A stretch of 64,000 nt of DNA, from the NCBI GenBank assembly GCA_031772625.1, contig CM062818.1, forward strand, positions 1,681,252,167 through 1,681,316,166, given 5' to 3'. The number at the start of each line of letters is the position of its first letter. Position 1 is the stretch's first letter. Positions 12,188 through 24,957 of the stretch are shown one piece after another. A model generated the notes under the pieces. It did not search any database. It saw only the letters and a list, made by a program, of their open reading frames with translations, and was not told where the DNA came from. Source of the DNA: Pinus tabuliformis. Its lineage: Eukaryota; Streptophyta; Pinopsida; Pinales; Pinaceae. Both the position numbers and the translations under genes were made by a program.

Positions 12188-12861
12188 TGGTTATCACTGA
12201 GATGAATTGGGATTGGGAGGGCTAGCACATCACTCTTTGACGCTTGTCGATGTTTGCCTTAAGTTGTGTCATGTCACTCCTACATGCATGGAAAGGATGA
12301 CGTAGGGCTTCTTTTGCATGACGTCACATTGGATGAGGTGCATTTTGGAGATGTACACGTGCACTTCGAGTTTTACTTGGAATGCGGAGCACACTTGGAC
12401 CATTGCCTCACTTACTTGAAGCATTATTGCCTATTTAGAGGATGGTGTCATGGTGGGGACCATTTTTCTCCCACATGTGTGGGTTTCTTTGACATTTTGC
12501 TCTGTTCTAAAGCTATTGAAGGCCAGCATGTGACCTTTGACCTAGTTGAACGCTCAAGTAAACTTGTTTTAGGGGATTGCTTGTAAAATTATGAAAAAGT
12601 GACTCAGTAACCCTCATATAAATAGAGGGAGTCACTTTTCATTTTATCATCATCATTCATTGCACTTCTTCGTCTTCTTTAGAAGTGCACACTAGCTCTT
12701 GTCTTCTCTTCTACTTGGCTGCAATGTAGCTTTTGTTGATTTTTAGGTAATCCTCTAAACAAATAATTACTTCTTATGATTTCAATTAGGTTAATTTTTT
12801 TGTGATCTTTTTCATCATAAAACAATTACTTAGAGGAATATCAATAGTAAAACAAAAAAAA
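12188..12861 (+). mobile_element. LTR-like promoter region, plus orientation
   Basis: A TATA box, TATAAATAGAGGGAG, sits at 12619 and is followed by a C/T-rich leader, the arrangement of a plant LTR U3/R junction. The upstream open frame at 12266-12586 has no recognisable relatives and is probably U3 sequence. At 12751-12840 an imperfect inverted repeat (TCCTCTAAACAAATAATT and its mirror) could fold. No second LTR was found. Confidence 0.4.
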
Positions 12862-14395
12862 TGTTAGAGGATCATAAAGACACAGCCACATAAGAACACA
12901 AGTATTTTACCCTAGGAAAACCCACATGGGGGAAAAACCTAGCAATCCTCTATCTTAGAGAAATCGTTAAGTTTAACAGAGATACATCAAGTCATGAAGT
13001 CGAACTGACTGGTAGCATAAATTCTAGTCACACTTGGTCAAGAATGCTTACAATTAGCCCTGAAACACTGAGATCTATCTGCTTAGAATTTCATCTTCTT
13101 GCCCTGAGATTCAATCAGCTTCAGACATTCAACCTTCTGCACGGGAATAGATCTATCTCAAAGCTTGATCTTCCTTAAAGCTCACATAAATAGAAGAATA
13201 ATCCACAAAATTGCCTTTTACAGATGAACTACGAATTGCCTTTTTGGAGGAGGAGGAGGCCTTTATCTATACTTGATTAGGTGGCCGAATGGGTGTGACC
13301 AAGGGGGCAAGCTGACCTGACTTCTTGGAGGTCCGATATCATCTTTTGGAACCAAAAATTAATCTTTTATAAATTAAATTTTTTCTCTTTCGCTAATGAC
13401 ATGAAGAACATGTCATATATATTTTCTTGTGTCAATACGATGAAGAACATGTTTTCTTTTAACATTGCAATACATCAAGGGCTAAATTATTAATTATGAA
13501 GACCAACCATAACTACAAAATTCAATAACTTCGAGGTGCAAAATTGTCTTTGAGAAAGATTTTTGCATAAGGAGGTTTCCTTGGGATAGATTAAAGACAT
13601 TATTGTCGAAATTTTGTAAGTTTATTGCTTATATTATATATTTCACATGCCATAATATGTAATGAGGGTTTCTATGTGTGCCATGTTCAGATTGCTTTAT
13701 TTATCTTAAAACCCTAATTCCTTACGCTATGTGAAGTTGTTTTCCTTGAATCCTTCAAGAGAACTCTGATGTGTGCATCTCTTGAACTTAAAATCTACCA
13801 TCTAAGTTGTTAGGGTTTGTAATAAGAGGTTCTTGCCCTCTCACCCTCTTCATCAAGGCTATGTTCATTCCATTTTCCCTAAAAGACTCCATCGCCCACC
13901 TAGTTCAAGGTACTATTCTAGGAGGTGTTGATCAATCTCTCTTGTATAACTATTTTATTTTTCTTCTCTCTAAATTCTAAACATCTATGGTTAGGGTTAG
14001 AGGTTCCTTCAAATATAGTTAATTAGTAATTTACTTGATGTGCCATTGCCCTTTCAACAGGGATTGCATTTAATAAATAGGAAAAAACAAAATGTAACAT
14101 TAACTACATTATAGAACCCTAATTCTAGGGCTAAAGTCATCTTTTCTCTTGTTTCTTATGTTGAAATTTGGGCAGCTATGGGACAAATTTCCCAAAGACC
14201 TTAAATGAAGCCTATCTTGCCCCGCAAGAGAAAAATCGAAATTGAGTAGAGAAATATTATTTAATTAACGTGATAAATTTATTTGCCTTCATCTAAACAT
14301 TTCGCAAAAATATTTAAAAATATTGGTTCACCCCCCTCTCAGTATTTCCAACAATAAGAAGAAGAATATTGCCATCAATAACAAAGCAGGAGATT
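12862..14395. mobile_element. Mosaic of decayed LTR pieces, no gene seen
   Basis: TGTTAGAGGATC at 12862 followed by CCTAGGAAAACCC and GGGGGAAAAACC near 12915 looks like the end of a minus-strand LTR. The rest to about 14340 is AT-rich without coding similarity. CACCCCCCTCTCAGTATTTCC near 14331, and a run ending GCAGGAGAT just before 14396, look like the 3' end of a plus-strand Copia with its polypurine tract. Confidence 0.4.
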
Positions 14396-14645
14396 GTTGA
14401 CCTAGGTTATCATTGATGTCAATATGGCAATATTCTAGATACTAGATGATCCATGAAGGGGAAGCAGAACAACTCCATGAAGACACAGGAGCAAGGCCAT
14501 CAGGATAGCCAAGCCATGAGCAAGAGTCTGTTAACGGAGGAGTTAACAAAGGAGGCATATCAAATCTATCGCTTATGCGTAAGAGTATTGCAAAATATCA
14601 GAGCAAGAGAGGCATATCGGAAAAGGCAAAAGCCATCAAGGTCTA
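14396..14645 (+). mobile_element. Start of a plus-strand LTR, truncated
   Basis: TGTTGACCTAGGTTATCATTG directly follows the purine tract GCAGGAGAT, as in SIRE-type Copia 3' LTRs. It stops where similarity to the minus-strand LTR at 20462-21080 begins. The LTR end at 21081-21264 could be its other half. Confidence 0.4.
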
Positions 14646-15221
14646 TTCCTTCTTAATTGCAAATCCCTACACTATACTCCATGAAAAATTCAGAGATAAA
14701 AACACCAGATATGTTCCTCCCTTTATGCGAGATTTGTCCCTCCTGTATAGCATACTCCTGCACCTAACATTCATGCAAAATTTCATAGAGGAATGAGAAG
14801 TTCTTCTTGGTGTGATTGCATTGGCCCTTCATGGGTATTTATAGTAGTGAGCCATCTATATAAGCCAACATATGTTTATGAACCGACATGTCAATTTTTC
14901 CAAGCCGACATGAAGATCCTTTAATGTTTTGCTTGTAGACATTGGAAGGCTTGCTTTTGAGGCATTGATCTTGGTCTTGGAGGGTTGTTGAAGACTTGTA
15001 CATATTTAAATGAACTCATGAGGAGTTTCTATATACATGACATGACACTTTGACATATAAATAAATCCTAAGACATCAAGCAGAAGTCTTCTACCTAGTG
15101 ACACTTCTTGCTCATGAAACCCATGTAGCAAGATTACAAAAATAGTTTATTCTCTTTTATTACAACAAATATAAAGATCATGTCATTATGAAGACTGAAC
15201 CTAGTTATACTTTCTTCAACA

Positions 15222-17953
15222 CTCCCTCTTAACTAGGGAGGTATTCATAATGGTACTTGGTCATTCTCAATCTGAAGAATTTCTCATAAGAAGAATCGGA
15301 TTTGCAATCCATCTGTTATAGCATCATTTCAACCAACATTGTTTCAATTTAGCAAGGCCTTGACTAACAGCTCTATCTCTCACTTAGATCAGAGCATACA
15401 ATGTTGGCGAGACAATGACTGATAGACACGCATCATCATTGTCTCTCTTAGGGTCATACCCACCCGGGTGTTCTCCGAGTATGCCCTACTAGGACTATTC
15501 TCATCTTGGGTTCCCAACCCTCAAGAATATTGGTCCTCTTGCCCACTCTTGTCTTGGATGCCCTACCACATCCTCAAAGAGTGTCGGATGCCAGATGATT
15601 ACACAATCCTCCATTCTTTCTTCCAAACTGAAGACAAGAATGTCGTGTCTAACTCTCCCTCTTAACCAGGGACGAGTTCCAAGTTTCTCTTTACTCAGAA
15701 ACTTGCTCGAGTTCCTTTGCTCATAGGAACCTCCCAGAGCTCCCTCTTACCCAGGGACTCTATCATCAATGTTTTCTAGGGTCCTCTAGTTGACTAATGA
15801 TTCAAGACTTCGATGTCATCAATTTCTTCACATGTAGGGTCAGCCATCCATTACTTTCCTTTGTCATGTCATTTCTTCTTTTCCGGAAAATATCCTCCTT
15901 GGCTACATATTTGGGGCTTCCTTCATAAGCTCATCTATCTTCATTTTCCTTCAACAGTGATTGCTCTAGATCACAAGGTACATAGTTGTGACATCCTTCA
16001 CAACTCTTCCTTCCTTGATCCTGCACACATACCCAGACTTTTCCAAGAGGTCAGACACCAAAAACAAAACACGTATTACCTTTTGGTGATGGCCTTCTTC
16101 CAGTGACATCTTTTTGTAGCCATCATTCATCTTGCATACATGTTGACACATCTCCCAATGATTTCTGTTGTCAAGGGTCCTCATCCTTTCAGACTTCCAT
16201 CAGAGTCTTCACATCATTCCGGGAGGTTTCCTAGTCAAGTCTTCCTGATCCTCTGGATGTTGATTGCCCTCATTTTGGTTGCATGTTTTATGATCTCTTT
16301 AGTCCTCATGTCTTTCATTTCCAGGAGCTCTCAGAGTTCTTCAATTGTACTCAACTACCTCATACTTCATATGAGGACATATTATGTTGATTTCATCTAG
16401 TTGGACTTATGTCTTTCTACATCCTTTCAGAGGAGGAGGTCCTTTCCCTTTTGATCATGCTCGATCCAATTTATCTGCAACCATATACCATGACATTACA
16501 ATATCAAATGCAAATACAAATACAATCATATATACCTTATTTTTCTTTAGGTATCTTTCAGCAGCTTCCTTGATTAAACGGTTCTTCAATCCCTTGATCT
16601 GCTTCATTCTTCATGTCATTGAACCACCATCTCATGAGATCCAAGAATTGGAATTTCTGCTAAAACATTTTCTGCCTTTCCGGACTCGAAGATCTTCCAC
16701 TGAAATCTCTATCAGAGATCCTTTAGTGTATCCCCATTTGGCAAATGTTTCCTTTTACCTGGATGAACTCTTCCTCTCCTGCAATGTACAACGAGATTCC
16801 CAAGAGCTATGTTCTTCATAATTTCATACGAGCTCTTAGTTCAATAATTCCATGATACATCTTCTTACTATGTTCATATCTGCAAGGACTTCTAATAGGA
16901 TGCCTTTTGAGAGGGATACTAGCTCATTCAAAATGGACATCTATTATTCCCTCTTTCCCTAATCCTTTCTTCAGCTTCCTCCATCATTATGGTGAAATGA
17001 GTTTTTCTTCCATAGTATTGTTTCGTCTTATCAACCTTACCTTTACTAATCTGCACTTATATGTGACTCATCATTTCACCTTTCTCTATCTGACATAGAG
17101 ACCATAGATTGCTCATTGACGTAACCCTCTTTGTTCATGGACATTTGTTACCTTGCTTATCAATATCTATATTAATGATGATTATTTTCTCACCATTTTT
17201 CCTAGATCTCGTAACTGAGAGATCTCATGAAGATATTTCTTCATTCTTTGGCACCTTTTGTACTTCATTATAAAGAGTATATCCTCCAACGTTTCAAGTA
17301 ACCTTCTTATGTCTCCTTTCTTACATTATAGAACCTTAAGAGTTCTCATGTCTTCAAAGGAGACCTTGATGTACTGACTTCACTACTTCATAAGGATTTT
17401 TGTCAATCCTACTGCAAGACCTTTTGATGACCTATCTAACCCATAGATCTTCGTGCAATGATGAAGTCATTAAACCAAACTTGATTACAAAACCAAAGAT
17501 ACTTACTTGATACGTGAAGATGAGATCTTCACCTTTATTAAGGTAGATGCATTGATGCTTGGATAGGATCCTTGATGAAGCTTATCTTCAAACCTTCAAA
17601 ATGATTGACCTGAATATCTAATCTTTGCAGCATCAACTAGAGGTTGCTCATCATGATGTAATTGGATAGTGCAGTCTCTGATTTGATTATTGTCCATATG
17701 CTCTCGAATCAATTTGAAAGGTATTTAGATTGAGATAGTAACTATCACTGAGATGATGAAGGTGTAGCTGCGAGATCTTGAAACTGTTGTTATTCAACAA
17801 CCCTCATTGTTGTAGATTTGATGGTATAGACTGCTTCTTGAATCTAGGTCTCGTCCTTTGATTGTAGATCCTTCAGCTAGATTGATGCCCTGACCTCTGA
17901 ATGTCTCTTTTTTGCCCCTTTCCTTGACTGCTGAACCAAACCCTCTGATACCA
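15222..17953 (-). other. Internal region of the LARD-like element, no gene seen
   Basis: 2.7 kb without protein similarity on either strand. The open frames present (for example 15813-16106 and 16384-16821 on the plus strand) are antisense to the element and resemble nothing known. The motif CTCCCTCTTAACCAGGGA occurs at about 15225, 15653 and 15741 in close variants, a loosely spaced internal repeat. Confidence 0.55.
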
Positions 17954-19497
17954 TGTTGAAAAATCTTAGGGCATGCATGTTAAGGTGATTCTTCTTTGAC
18001 ATGATAACAATTTGTGAAACATTTATACATTTTTATCTTAGCTTGATGTTACTTCATTATTAAAATATGTGAGTTAGCTTCATCAAACTGCTATCAAAAC
18101 AAAAGAGACAAAGAACACAATTGTTTGGCTCTCTGCCAGGGCCAAAACCTCTCCCTCTTGGAGAGGAAAACCCATGCATAAATTCTTCTTATAGAAATTC
18201 CATTGACGAATACCAAGACCATGACCCTTGAAACACTCTACCTCTCCAAGACCAAGAAATCAATCCTCCTTTCTTTCGTTGTTGAGATCATCCTCATTGC
18301 CGCACCACTGCTTTAGTGAGATCTTCATTATTGCTTCTTCATAGCATCTGCACCATGATTGCTCCTAGAGATGGCTATCGAGGTGATCTCTATACATTCT
18401 TTGATATCATGAACTTTAAGAACAAGATCAAGCCTTGTGTAACATCATGATCTGAGCCTTATCAATCTCACTGAGATTGTAACTATCGTGACTATTTGAT
18501 CCGAATTGGATCCTAAAGAACTCTCTAAGTTTTCATAACTCTGTAAAATTCATGCCAAAGTTTCAAAGTCTTGCAAAGGTCGAGCTTATCAAAAATATCC
18601 TCGAACAGTTGTAATTTGTGAGCAGCACCGAGCAATAAAGACCCTCAGTCAAGCGCGCAGACTGTTGGCCCATGGTAATGCGCGCTGCCACGAAACAGCA
18701 AAACAAGAAAGTCTTTTTGAGAAACGGGGGAGGTCGGCTAATCGCATATCGCCGGGCAAACCCCTCAAGGAAGAAAACGCCCCGAGTGACCCGGACCTGA
18801 AAAGTCATAAAACCTTATGGATATCGCGCCGATTCCGTCAGAGGCAGGTCCCACACAAAAGCTGGCAGGATATCGGAAGGGCTTCAAGCGGTAACCAGTT
18901 TCGACCGAGTACCGCCCAATGCCACACACTAGGTGCCGCGCGTCCGGCAAAAGAGAGAGAAAACCGCTCACATTGGATGGGTAAACGTCATGCTACTTAC
19001 CCACCTGATATAGACGGAGACCGTAGGATCGAGAGGCCCCAGATCGACGATGGAAATGCTATCCGATGGATGACTGGATTCAACGAGGTAAACAGGACGA
19101 GTTGTATAAAGGTTTGAAGTTCGGCATGAATGATGAGTTGGCAGAGGAATCATGTTCGCGGGCATTCTGAGAGTTAAACGAAAATAACGGAAGTTCAAAC
19201 ATTTCCAAGAGAACTGATACTCAGTTCGTTATGAAACAGGTGGCCACCTCCCTGTAAGGCGTTACACAGTGACAATGACACAGAACAGAGGAATTCAAAC
19301 AATTAGAGGCAGGAGAACCAGAAAGCCGAAAAGCGGAAACAAACAGTCAAAAAGCAGATTGGCCTTAAAGCCACGAACTAGCAGAAACAAAGCAAGTAGT
19401 GAGAAAAGCGAGTTAAGAAAGCTAAGAGCAGAGAACAGAGGGAAGAAGTCGAGCTGACCTGAAGGCAGCATCGAGCCAGACAGAGCCAGAGAGAGTC

Positions 19498-19720
19498 AGA
19501 GAGTCTGTGTACTCCAGAGAAGGTTTGAGAGGTTCAAGCGAACTCCTCTGTACATGCCTGTCATGTGTGAGTCTCAGATTGGGCTCATACTACTGTGACC
19601 AATAGAGGTCAAGTTTCAGTAAGGAGAGTCTGTGTACTCCAGAGACTTGGGGGATCCAAGTCTAGTCCTACTGATTTATATCTGTTGAGTGAGACTCAAA
19701 TTGAGCTCACTGTTGTAAAA
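19498..19720 (+). repeat. Tandem duplication, about 127 bp per unit
   Basis: AGTCTGTGTACTCCAGAG appears at about 19499 and again at about 19626. Each is followed at similar distance by a GTGAGTCTCAGATTGGGCTCA or GTGAGACTCAAATTGAGCTCA block. The second unit is shorter and diverged. Confidence 0.65.
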
Positions 19721-20004
19721 AAAACTCTGCTTTGAAAACATAATAGAGAGGCCACCACTGAAGGCTGGACCAAGAGACGTAGCCCAAGAGCATTGGGTGA
19801 ACTCCTTATTAAACTTGTTGTGTTTACATGTTTGCCTGTTATGTTTTCTCTAACTGCTTCAGTGTCTATGTATTTCGCAATCTTATCGATCCGTTGCATA
19901 AAGTAACATAGGCACATCCATGCACATGAGTCTGTAATACCTTTAATTCTTTGTCTTGGATAAATTCCAGATCACTATTTCTTCTGTCGAACAGGTGTAC
20001 TGTA

Positions 20005-20008
<4 letters not shown>

Positions 20009-20035
<27 letters not shown>
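20009..20035. repeat. (TA)n microsatellite
   Basis: An uninterrupted TA run of about 12 units. It coincides with the right edge of the GC-rich insertion, so it may be that element's tail or a later expansion. Confidence 0.9.
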
Positions 20036-20038
<3 letters not shown>

Positions 20039-21080
20039 GTTTGATATCACAAACCTGAATACTATGCTTACTCAAGTATGCCGAGAATCACCATCATCAT
20101 GGAACCCTATGACATTAACATGGTTCTACTGAGATAGCCTTCCAAGAGAAGGGATCCACCGAACCACTGTTGTTAATAATATCGAGGCTGCTACAGGGAT
20201 GCTTCCTTCAGGATCACCATCAAACCGAGACTGAGATTGTAGGATGCCAATGTTGTTCCTTCGAAGAGACTAGAGATATCTTTTATGCCACGATTGTCCA
20301 TCCATCCACAGTTCTTTCCATTCCATCTATCCGAGACGTAGGTTGACTACACCTTATACCCATCCGAGGTGTAGCCAAACCCTTAGACCCCAAGGTGCCC
20401 TAATACAATTGCGGATCTGCTTCTTATATATGCAAAAATTTCACAGAGATGATATAGGTTTGTTCCTTCATAATTGCGGATCCCTGCACCTATACTCCAC
20501 AAAAAATTCAGAGATAATAACACGAGATCTGTTCCTCCCTTTATGCGAGATCTATCCTTCCTGTATAGCGTACTCTTGCACCTAACATTCATGCGGAATT
20601 TTAGAGAGGAATGCGAAGTTCTTCTTAGTGTGATTGCGCTAACCCTTCATGGGTATTTATAGTAGTGAGCCATCTATATAAGTCGGTGTATGTTTATGAA
20701 CCGACATGTCTATTTTGCCAAGCCGACATGACTTGTATTTGTTTACTTAATTCATTTTTGAGCTGACATGAAGATCCTTTAATGTTTTGCTTGCAGACTT
20801 TGGAAGGCTTTCTTTTGAGGCATTGATCTTGGTCTTGAAGGGTTGTTGAAGAATTGTACATATTTACATGAACTCATGAGGAGTTTCTATATACATGACA
20901 TGACTCTTTGACATATAAATAAATCCTAAAGACATCAAGACGAAGTCTTTTACCTAGTGACACTTCTTGCTCATGAAACCCATGCAGCAAGATTACAAAA
21001 ATAGTTCATTCTGTTTTATTACATCAAATATAAAGATCATGTCATTATGAAGACCCAACCTAGTTATACTTTCTTCAACA

Positions 21081-21264
21081 TAAATGAGACATGACCTTCC
21101 ATGAAGAGGTACCTGCCTAGGGTATATATGCAGGCTCTCACTCTCATTTGTATCATCACATTCTCATTCATACATTTTAATATATATTATTCTCTTCAAT
21201 GGAGATCTACATATTCCAAGTCTTCTAGAGTATTTAACTTGAAGAACAAACTTTGTTCATACCA
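21081..21264 (+). mobile_element. 3' end of a plus-strand LTR with primer-binding-like site
   Basis: TATATATGCAGGCTCTCAC near 21122 can serve as a TATA region, and the stretch ends at ACCA, followed by TTTGATATCAAAG (21265), a diverged form of the Copia TGGTATCAGAG site. The upstream half is cut off by the LARD-like element. 14396-14645 is a candidate for it. Confidence 0.45.
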
Positions 21265-22515
21265 TTTGATATCAAAGTCGTTCGATCCTCTGCCCGCTCA
21301 ACCGCTGCATAGAGCGTGTTCTCCAATCCAAGTCTTTGACCGTTGAAATTCGTCAACTTTGTTGTCATCATGATTCAAGTATTTTGCTCCACAAATTTTG
21401 GAGTTTCTCCAATCTGTTGGGTTCATCATTCAGTCCTTTGGCCTATATATAAGAAGGGAATTTAAAAAAAAATAAAAATTAAAAAAGAAAGAAATAAGCA
21501 GTAAAAATTAAAAAGAGGCATATATTATAGAAAAAAAGGTGGAAAAAAAATTATATATAAAAAATTTAAGTTAAAAATAAAAATTAGACAGTTAAAAAAA
21601 GAGGGAATTAAAAAAAGGGAGAATTATATAAAACAATTGAAAAAAAGAGGAATTTAAATATATATATATATATAAAAAAAAAAATTAATTATATAAAAAA
21701 ACAAAAAAATTATATAAAAAAACAAAGGATAAAAAAAATTATATAAAAATATAAATAAAAAAAGAAAGCAAAAAGAAACAAAAAAAAGGCAGTCGAGCCG
21801 CACCCCATCTTGTGAGAGCCTATATCGTCGCCACGACCGGTATACTCCCTGTCCCGACGTCTTGCCCGCACACATTACCACCAGTAACTTGAGCAAGATC
21901 AACCCATCGTCATCGTAGTTGTCGACGCTCCACAACACTTCACCAACATACCTAACAGCACACCCGACGGTTCCCAGCACCCACGAAAACCGCCACGGTT
22001 AAAAGTTGCTACCGCTATCTGTTCACGTTGCCGACAATAGTCGTCCACCGCCCCTTACGCTCTTAGGCCTCAGCTTGCACCGCCTTCTACCCCTTGACCT
22101 CGGCTCTAGCTTTGCCTCTACCGTTGTGCCATTCCACTACTAGGTATCGCCCAACAGATTGACTCTTTCTCGTGCACCAATCAGCCATTGTACCACACAC
22201 AAGTCTGCCCCCGACGCCCCTAACTTGTGCATCCACGTTGTCGTCCATAGATTGTTGTCATCGCCAACAAATTATATCAGCTACCAAGAAAATTGTCGCT
22301 ACCACAATTGCTTTTGTATGATTATCGACGACCATTACCACTCTGACTTTTTCACTAAAGTTAGAAAGGAATTCGTTGAAAATTTGTGTCATTTGTATAG
22401 ACTCACGCCCTATTATATGGTCGCATCCAATCAACATAGCCATTTAGGTTTATACAAATAAAAACTAACATTTCATAAGAAAAGTCGTGACTCCTTCAAG
22501 ACTTTATATAATAAA
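21265..22515 (+). other. Leader of a decayed retroelement backbone, A-rich tract, no sure gene
   Basis: From 21440 to about 21790 the plus strand is extremely A-rich. Then follow 450 bases with CG-containing, C-rich sequence. The open frame at 22159-22461 has no recognisable match. A similar A-rich stretch continues at 34677-34860, on the far side of the gag-only Copia inserted at 22516, which supports one backbone split by that insertion. Confidence 0.45.
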
Positions 22516-24957
22516 TGTGAAAATTCCACAATAGGAACCCCTACTGTAGCAACTGATGATAATACTCCTATTTGTTAAATTCCTTTAAACAAATTACTTG
22601 TTGTTTCCTACGAAAAATATCGTAATACATACACTGCAGCGTTCACTTAATTAAATATTATGCGAAAACAAGATACTGAGAAAGAAATAAAATACAACAC
22701 AATAGACACCATTATTTTTGGACAAATGTCCTCTGAAAACCCCAATGCAGGAAAACCGGTGTAGTAGTTCTGGGGGTTTATTATTATGAAGCAGTAGCAA
22801 ATTCTGAATACATCTTTGAATACCTCTTAGGTTATTCAATTACAGAGAGAGAAATATTGGCAGAAAGATTTGTGAGATTACCTCACACTATCACTGGAAA
22901 TCCTGGCTGATCCAGCCCGAGAATGATTGCCCCCGGCTTTTCTCGCTGCCTCTGCGCAGTATCTGCATCAGCCTAGAGTCAAGCTCTCTGCGGACAGCGT
23001 CAATCCTCTCGCTGGTCGATTTTGCTGCCCAGGAGATTCGATTTCTGCCTCCCAGTCTCACACATCGGCTCCCGGCTTCTGAAACTCGATCTCCCTCTGC
23101 AAATTTCGGACTCCCTCTTGGCTTCTGCACTGCCTCTACGGGGCTCTGCATCAGCCCTTCTGGCTCAGCGCTACCACTGTTGGATTAGTCTCTGCTGATG
23201 ATTCTTTGGCTTGTTGAAGGAAATGTAACTAGGTTCGGTCTTCATAAATGTACTTTTGATATTTGTATTTATTCAAGAAAAGAAATATTATTTTATAATA
23301 TGTGTCAATGAGTTTCTTGCTCATTGAAGTAGGTCTAGCACATGTTAAAGTGCTATAGGTAAATCAAAAGGTCAAAAGAATTATGTTAAAGACCTTAAGG
23401 GTATGTTACATTGTATAAGAGTCAAAGAAGTAACCTCCAAGCAAAGTCAAGTCCCCTCCTATGCAAAGGCACCATCAAAGAGTCTCCTTCAAGCATGTGA
23501 CACCACCAAAGAAACCATCTGAAGTAAGCATAACAAGTCGGCCTGCAAACAGTCTACATGTCGGCCTTCTAGTCAGCCTAAAAGGAGGGACAGTCCTCTA
23601 TAAATAGAGGTTGTCCACTCCATTACAACATCCACCAAGCAACTCTGAAATCTGCGAAGAGAAGAGGCTAGAAAAAGGGTAACAAAGGACGAAGAAGAGG
23701 TCTTCTAGGGCAGCGAAGGAAGGAGGAGAAAAGCCGAAGTGGAAAGGATTGTTTTCTAGGGTTAATACAGTCACACATGCGAGAAAAGATAGGATAGTCA
23801 GCAGTAAGGTCACAGTCACATGTTCATCATTGTTTGGGTTAGAAATTAGGCCTACAAGGCCTCTCAAGGCAAGCAAAGAAGACTCTCTCTCTATCGAAGG
23901 TAAAAGGACCCTAATTCTCTAGGGTACCTCTCTCACGTGCGAGAATTAGGGCTGCAGTGTTGTCACACTAAGCATACCACCATACATCAAGAAGGAACTC
24001 AAATGATGAAGAGAAGGAATGAGTATCCTTAGGTGAAGGATATCACTAAGTAAAAGTATCTCTTCTAGAAGATCTACTAACAGTGAAAGGAAGAACAAAG
24101 TGCCGGAAGAAGGACAAAGTGTCGAGAAATGAAGTGCCGAAAGGAGGTGAACAAAGTATCGAGAAAACATAGTGCAGAGAAAAGGAAGGACTTGACTTGT
24201 GTTTGGAGGATCTTCTAGTCAAGGATCTAGGATTTGGCATTGATCAAGAAAGAAGATTCAATAAGAGAAAACTTACCAAAGGGTTTTCCTCTCAAGAGAA
24301 GAGAGGTTTTGGCCCTGGCAGAGAACCAAAATCTTGTGTTCTTGTTTTATGTTTTGATAGCAGTTTGATGAAGCACACACACATGCATTAATAAGCAAAG
24401 AAGAAGATTCAGCTAACAAAGACAAATTGTAAAAAGACTTCACAAATTGTTATCTTGTCACGAAGAATCACTCTACACCTAATTGCCCTAGATTCTTCAA
24501 CACAGCTGAGAAAATCACTCTCTCTCTGGATGTTATCCCTGCCTCTCAATAGCAAGAAATCTCCTCAATCGAATTTCCTCCTCAGAACTTCTCACTTCAG
24601 AAATTCGATGTCTTGATCTCTCGATGTGTTTTCCAAATGACCCTCAAGCCCCTTCTTAAATCTTTCTATTGGACAAGCAATAGCCTAGATTAACTCCTAG
24701 TCAAAGGTTTAGATCGTTTTGGCTTGATCTTCATCTTCTTCTATAAGTTGCACCCACAACTTGATTAATACCCATTAATATTTTAATTTTCCTAAGTTTA
24801 GACATAGGAACTCCATTAAAAATATTAATTATTTTAATAAAATCATTTTTGGGTGGAATTTTCCAAAACGCTTTCTGTGTTCTTTGGAATACATGTGCCC
24901 AAGCCTCCCAGCAAAATTTGAGGCCTAGAGCACATCTGATGCTACCCCAAATAAACA
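22516..24957 (-). repeat. 3' LTR of the gag-only family C Copia, split by a solo LTR
   Basis: It reads TGTGAAAATTCCACA on the plus strand at its left end and AAATAAACA at its right end. Sequence left of 23211 aligns with 26845-27540, and sequence right of 24503 (GAGAAAATCACTCTCTCTCT) with 27541-27956, so the middle 1.3 kb is an insertion. Confidence 0.9.
23212..24502 (+). mobile_element. Solo LTR nested in an LTR (TGTTGAAGG family)
   Basis: This 1291-bp LTR, TGTTGAAGGAAATG...GATTCTTCAACA, has a TATA box (CTATAAATAGAGG) near 23599 and the R-region block GGTTTTGGCCCTGGCAGAG near 24305. Its start resembles the Copia A LTR and the LTR at 47474. The flanks are TGGCT and CAGCT, a diverged 5-bp duplication (3 of 5). 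The uninterrupted counterpart at about 27535-27545 proves the insertion. Confidence 0.88.

Larger units (their letters stand above)
18570..20035 (+). mobile_element. GC-rich retroelement fragment inserted in an LTR
   Basis: From about 18650 to 19260 the DNA is rich in CG dinucleotides, unlike everything around it. Near 19100-19190 a short translation, DELYKGLKFGMNDELAEE, resembles Ty3-type gag. A basic K/R-rich open frame follows at 19269-19457. From about 19470 the sequence reads like an LTR R/U5 with GACGTAGCCCAAGAGCATTGG and ends in a (TA)n run. Borders and family are uncertain. Confidence 0.45.
14645..21080 (-). mobile_element. Non-coding LTR retrotransposon (LARD-like), minus strand
   Basis: The 5' LTR is at 17954-21080 and a truncated 3' LTR at 14645-15221. 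Both begin, on the minus strand, with TGTTGAAGAAAGTATAACTAG. The primer-binding site, TGGTATCAGAGGG on the minus strand, adjoins the 5' LTR at about 17941-17953, and the purine tract TAAGAGGGAG adjoins the 3' LTR at 15222. The 2.7-kb internal region shows no gag, protease, RT or integrase similarity in six frames. Large LTR elements with a conserved non-coding interior are known as LARDs. Simple decay beyond recognition is the alternative. Confidence 0.75.
17954..21080 (-). repeat. 5' LTR of the LARD-like element with an internal insertion
   Basis: The outer part (20462-21080) aligns with 14645-15221, including GGGTATTTATAGTAGTGAGCC, which reads as the TATA region of the opposite strand. Between about 18570 and 20035 the sequence changes character, with much higher GC at first, and seems to be a separate insertion. 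Without it the LTR would be about 1.65 kb. Confidence 0.65.

Noticed and set aside
12266-12586. Possible 106-codon gene ahead of a TATA box
   Set aside because: It lies upstream of the TATA box in LTR-like sequence, has no relatives I know, and its composition is ordinary for U3 DNA.
18665-19117. A 150-codon frame in the GC-rich block as a host gene
   Set aside because: No domain is visible. The block behaves as an insertion in an LTR and is followed by retroelement-like sequence. Kept only as an unexplained fragment.
21654-21980. Minus-strand frame rich in F, Y and I, resembling a membrane protein
   Set aside because: It is the translation of an A-rich low-complexity tract.
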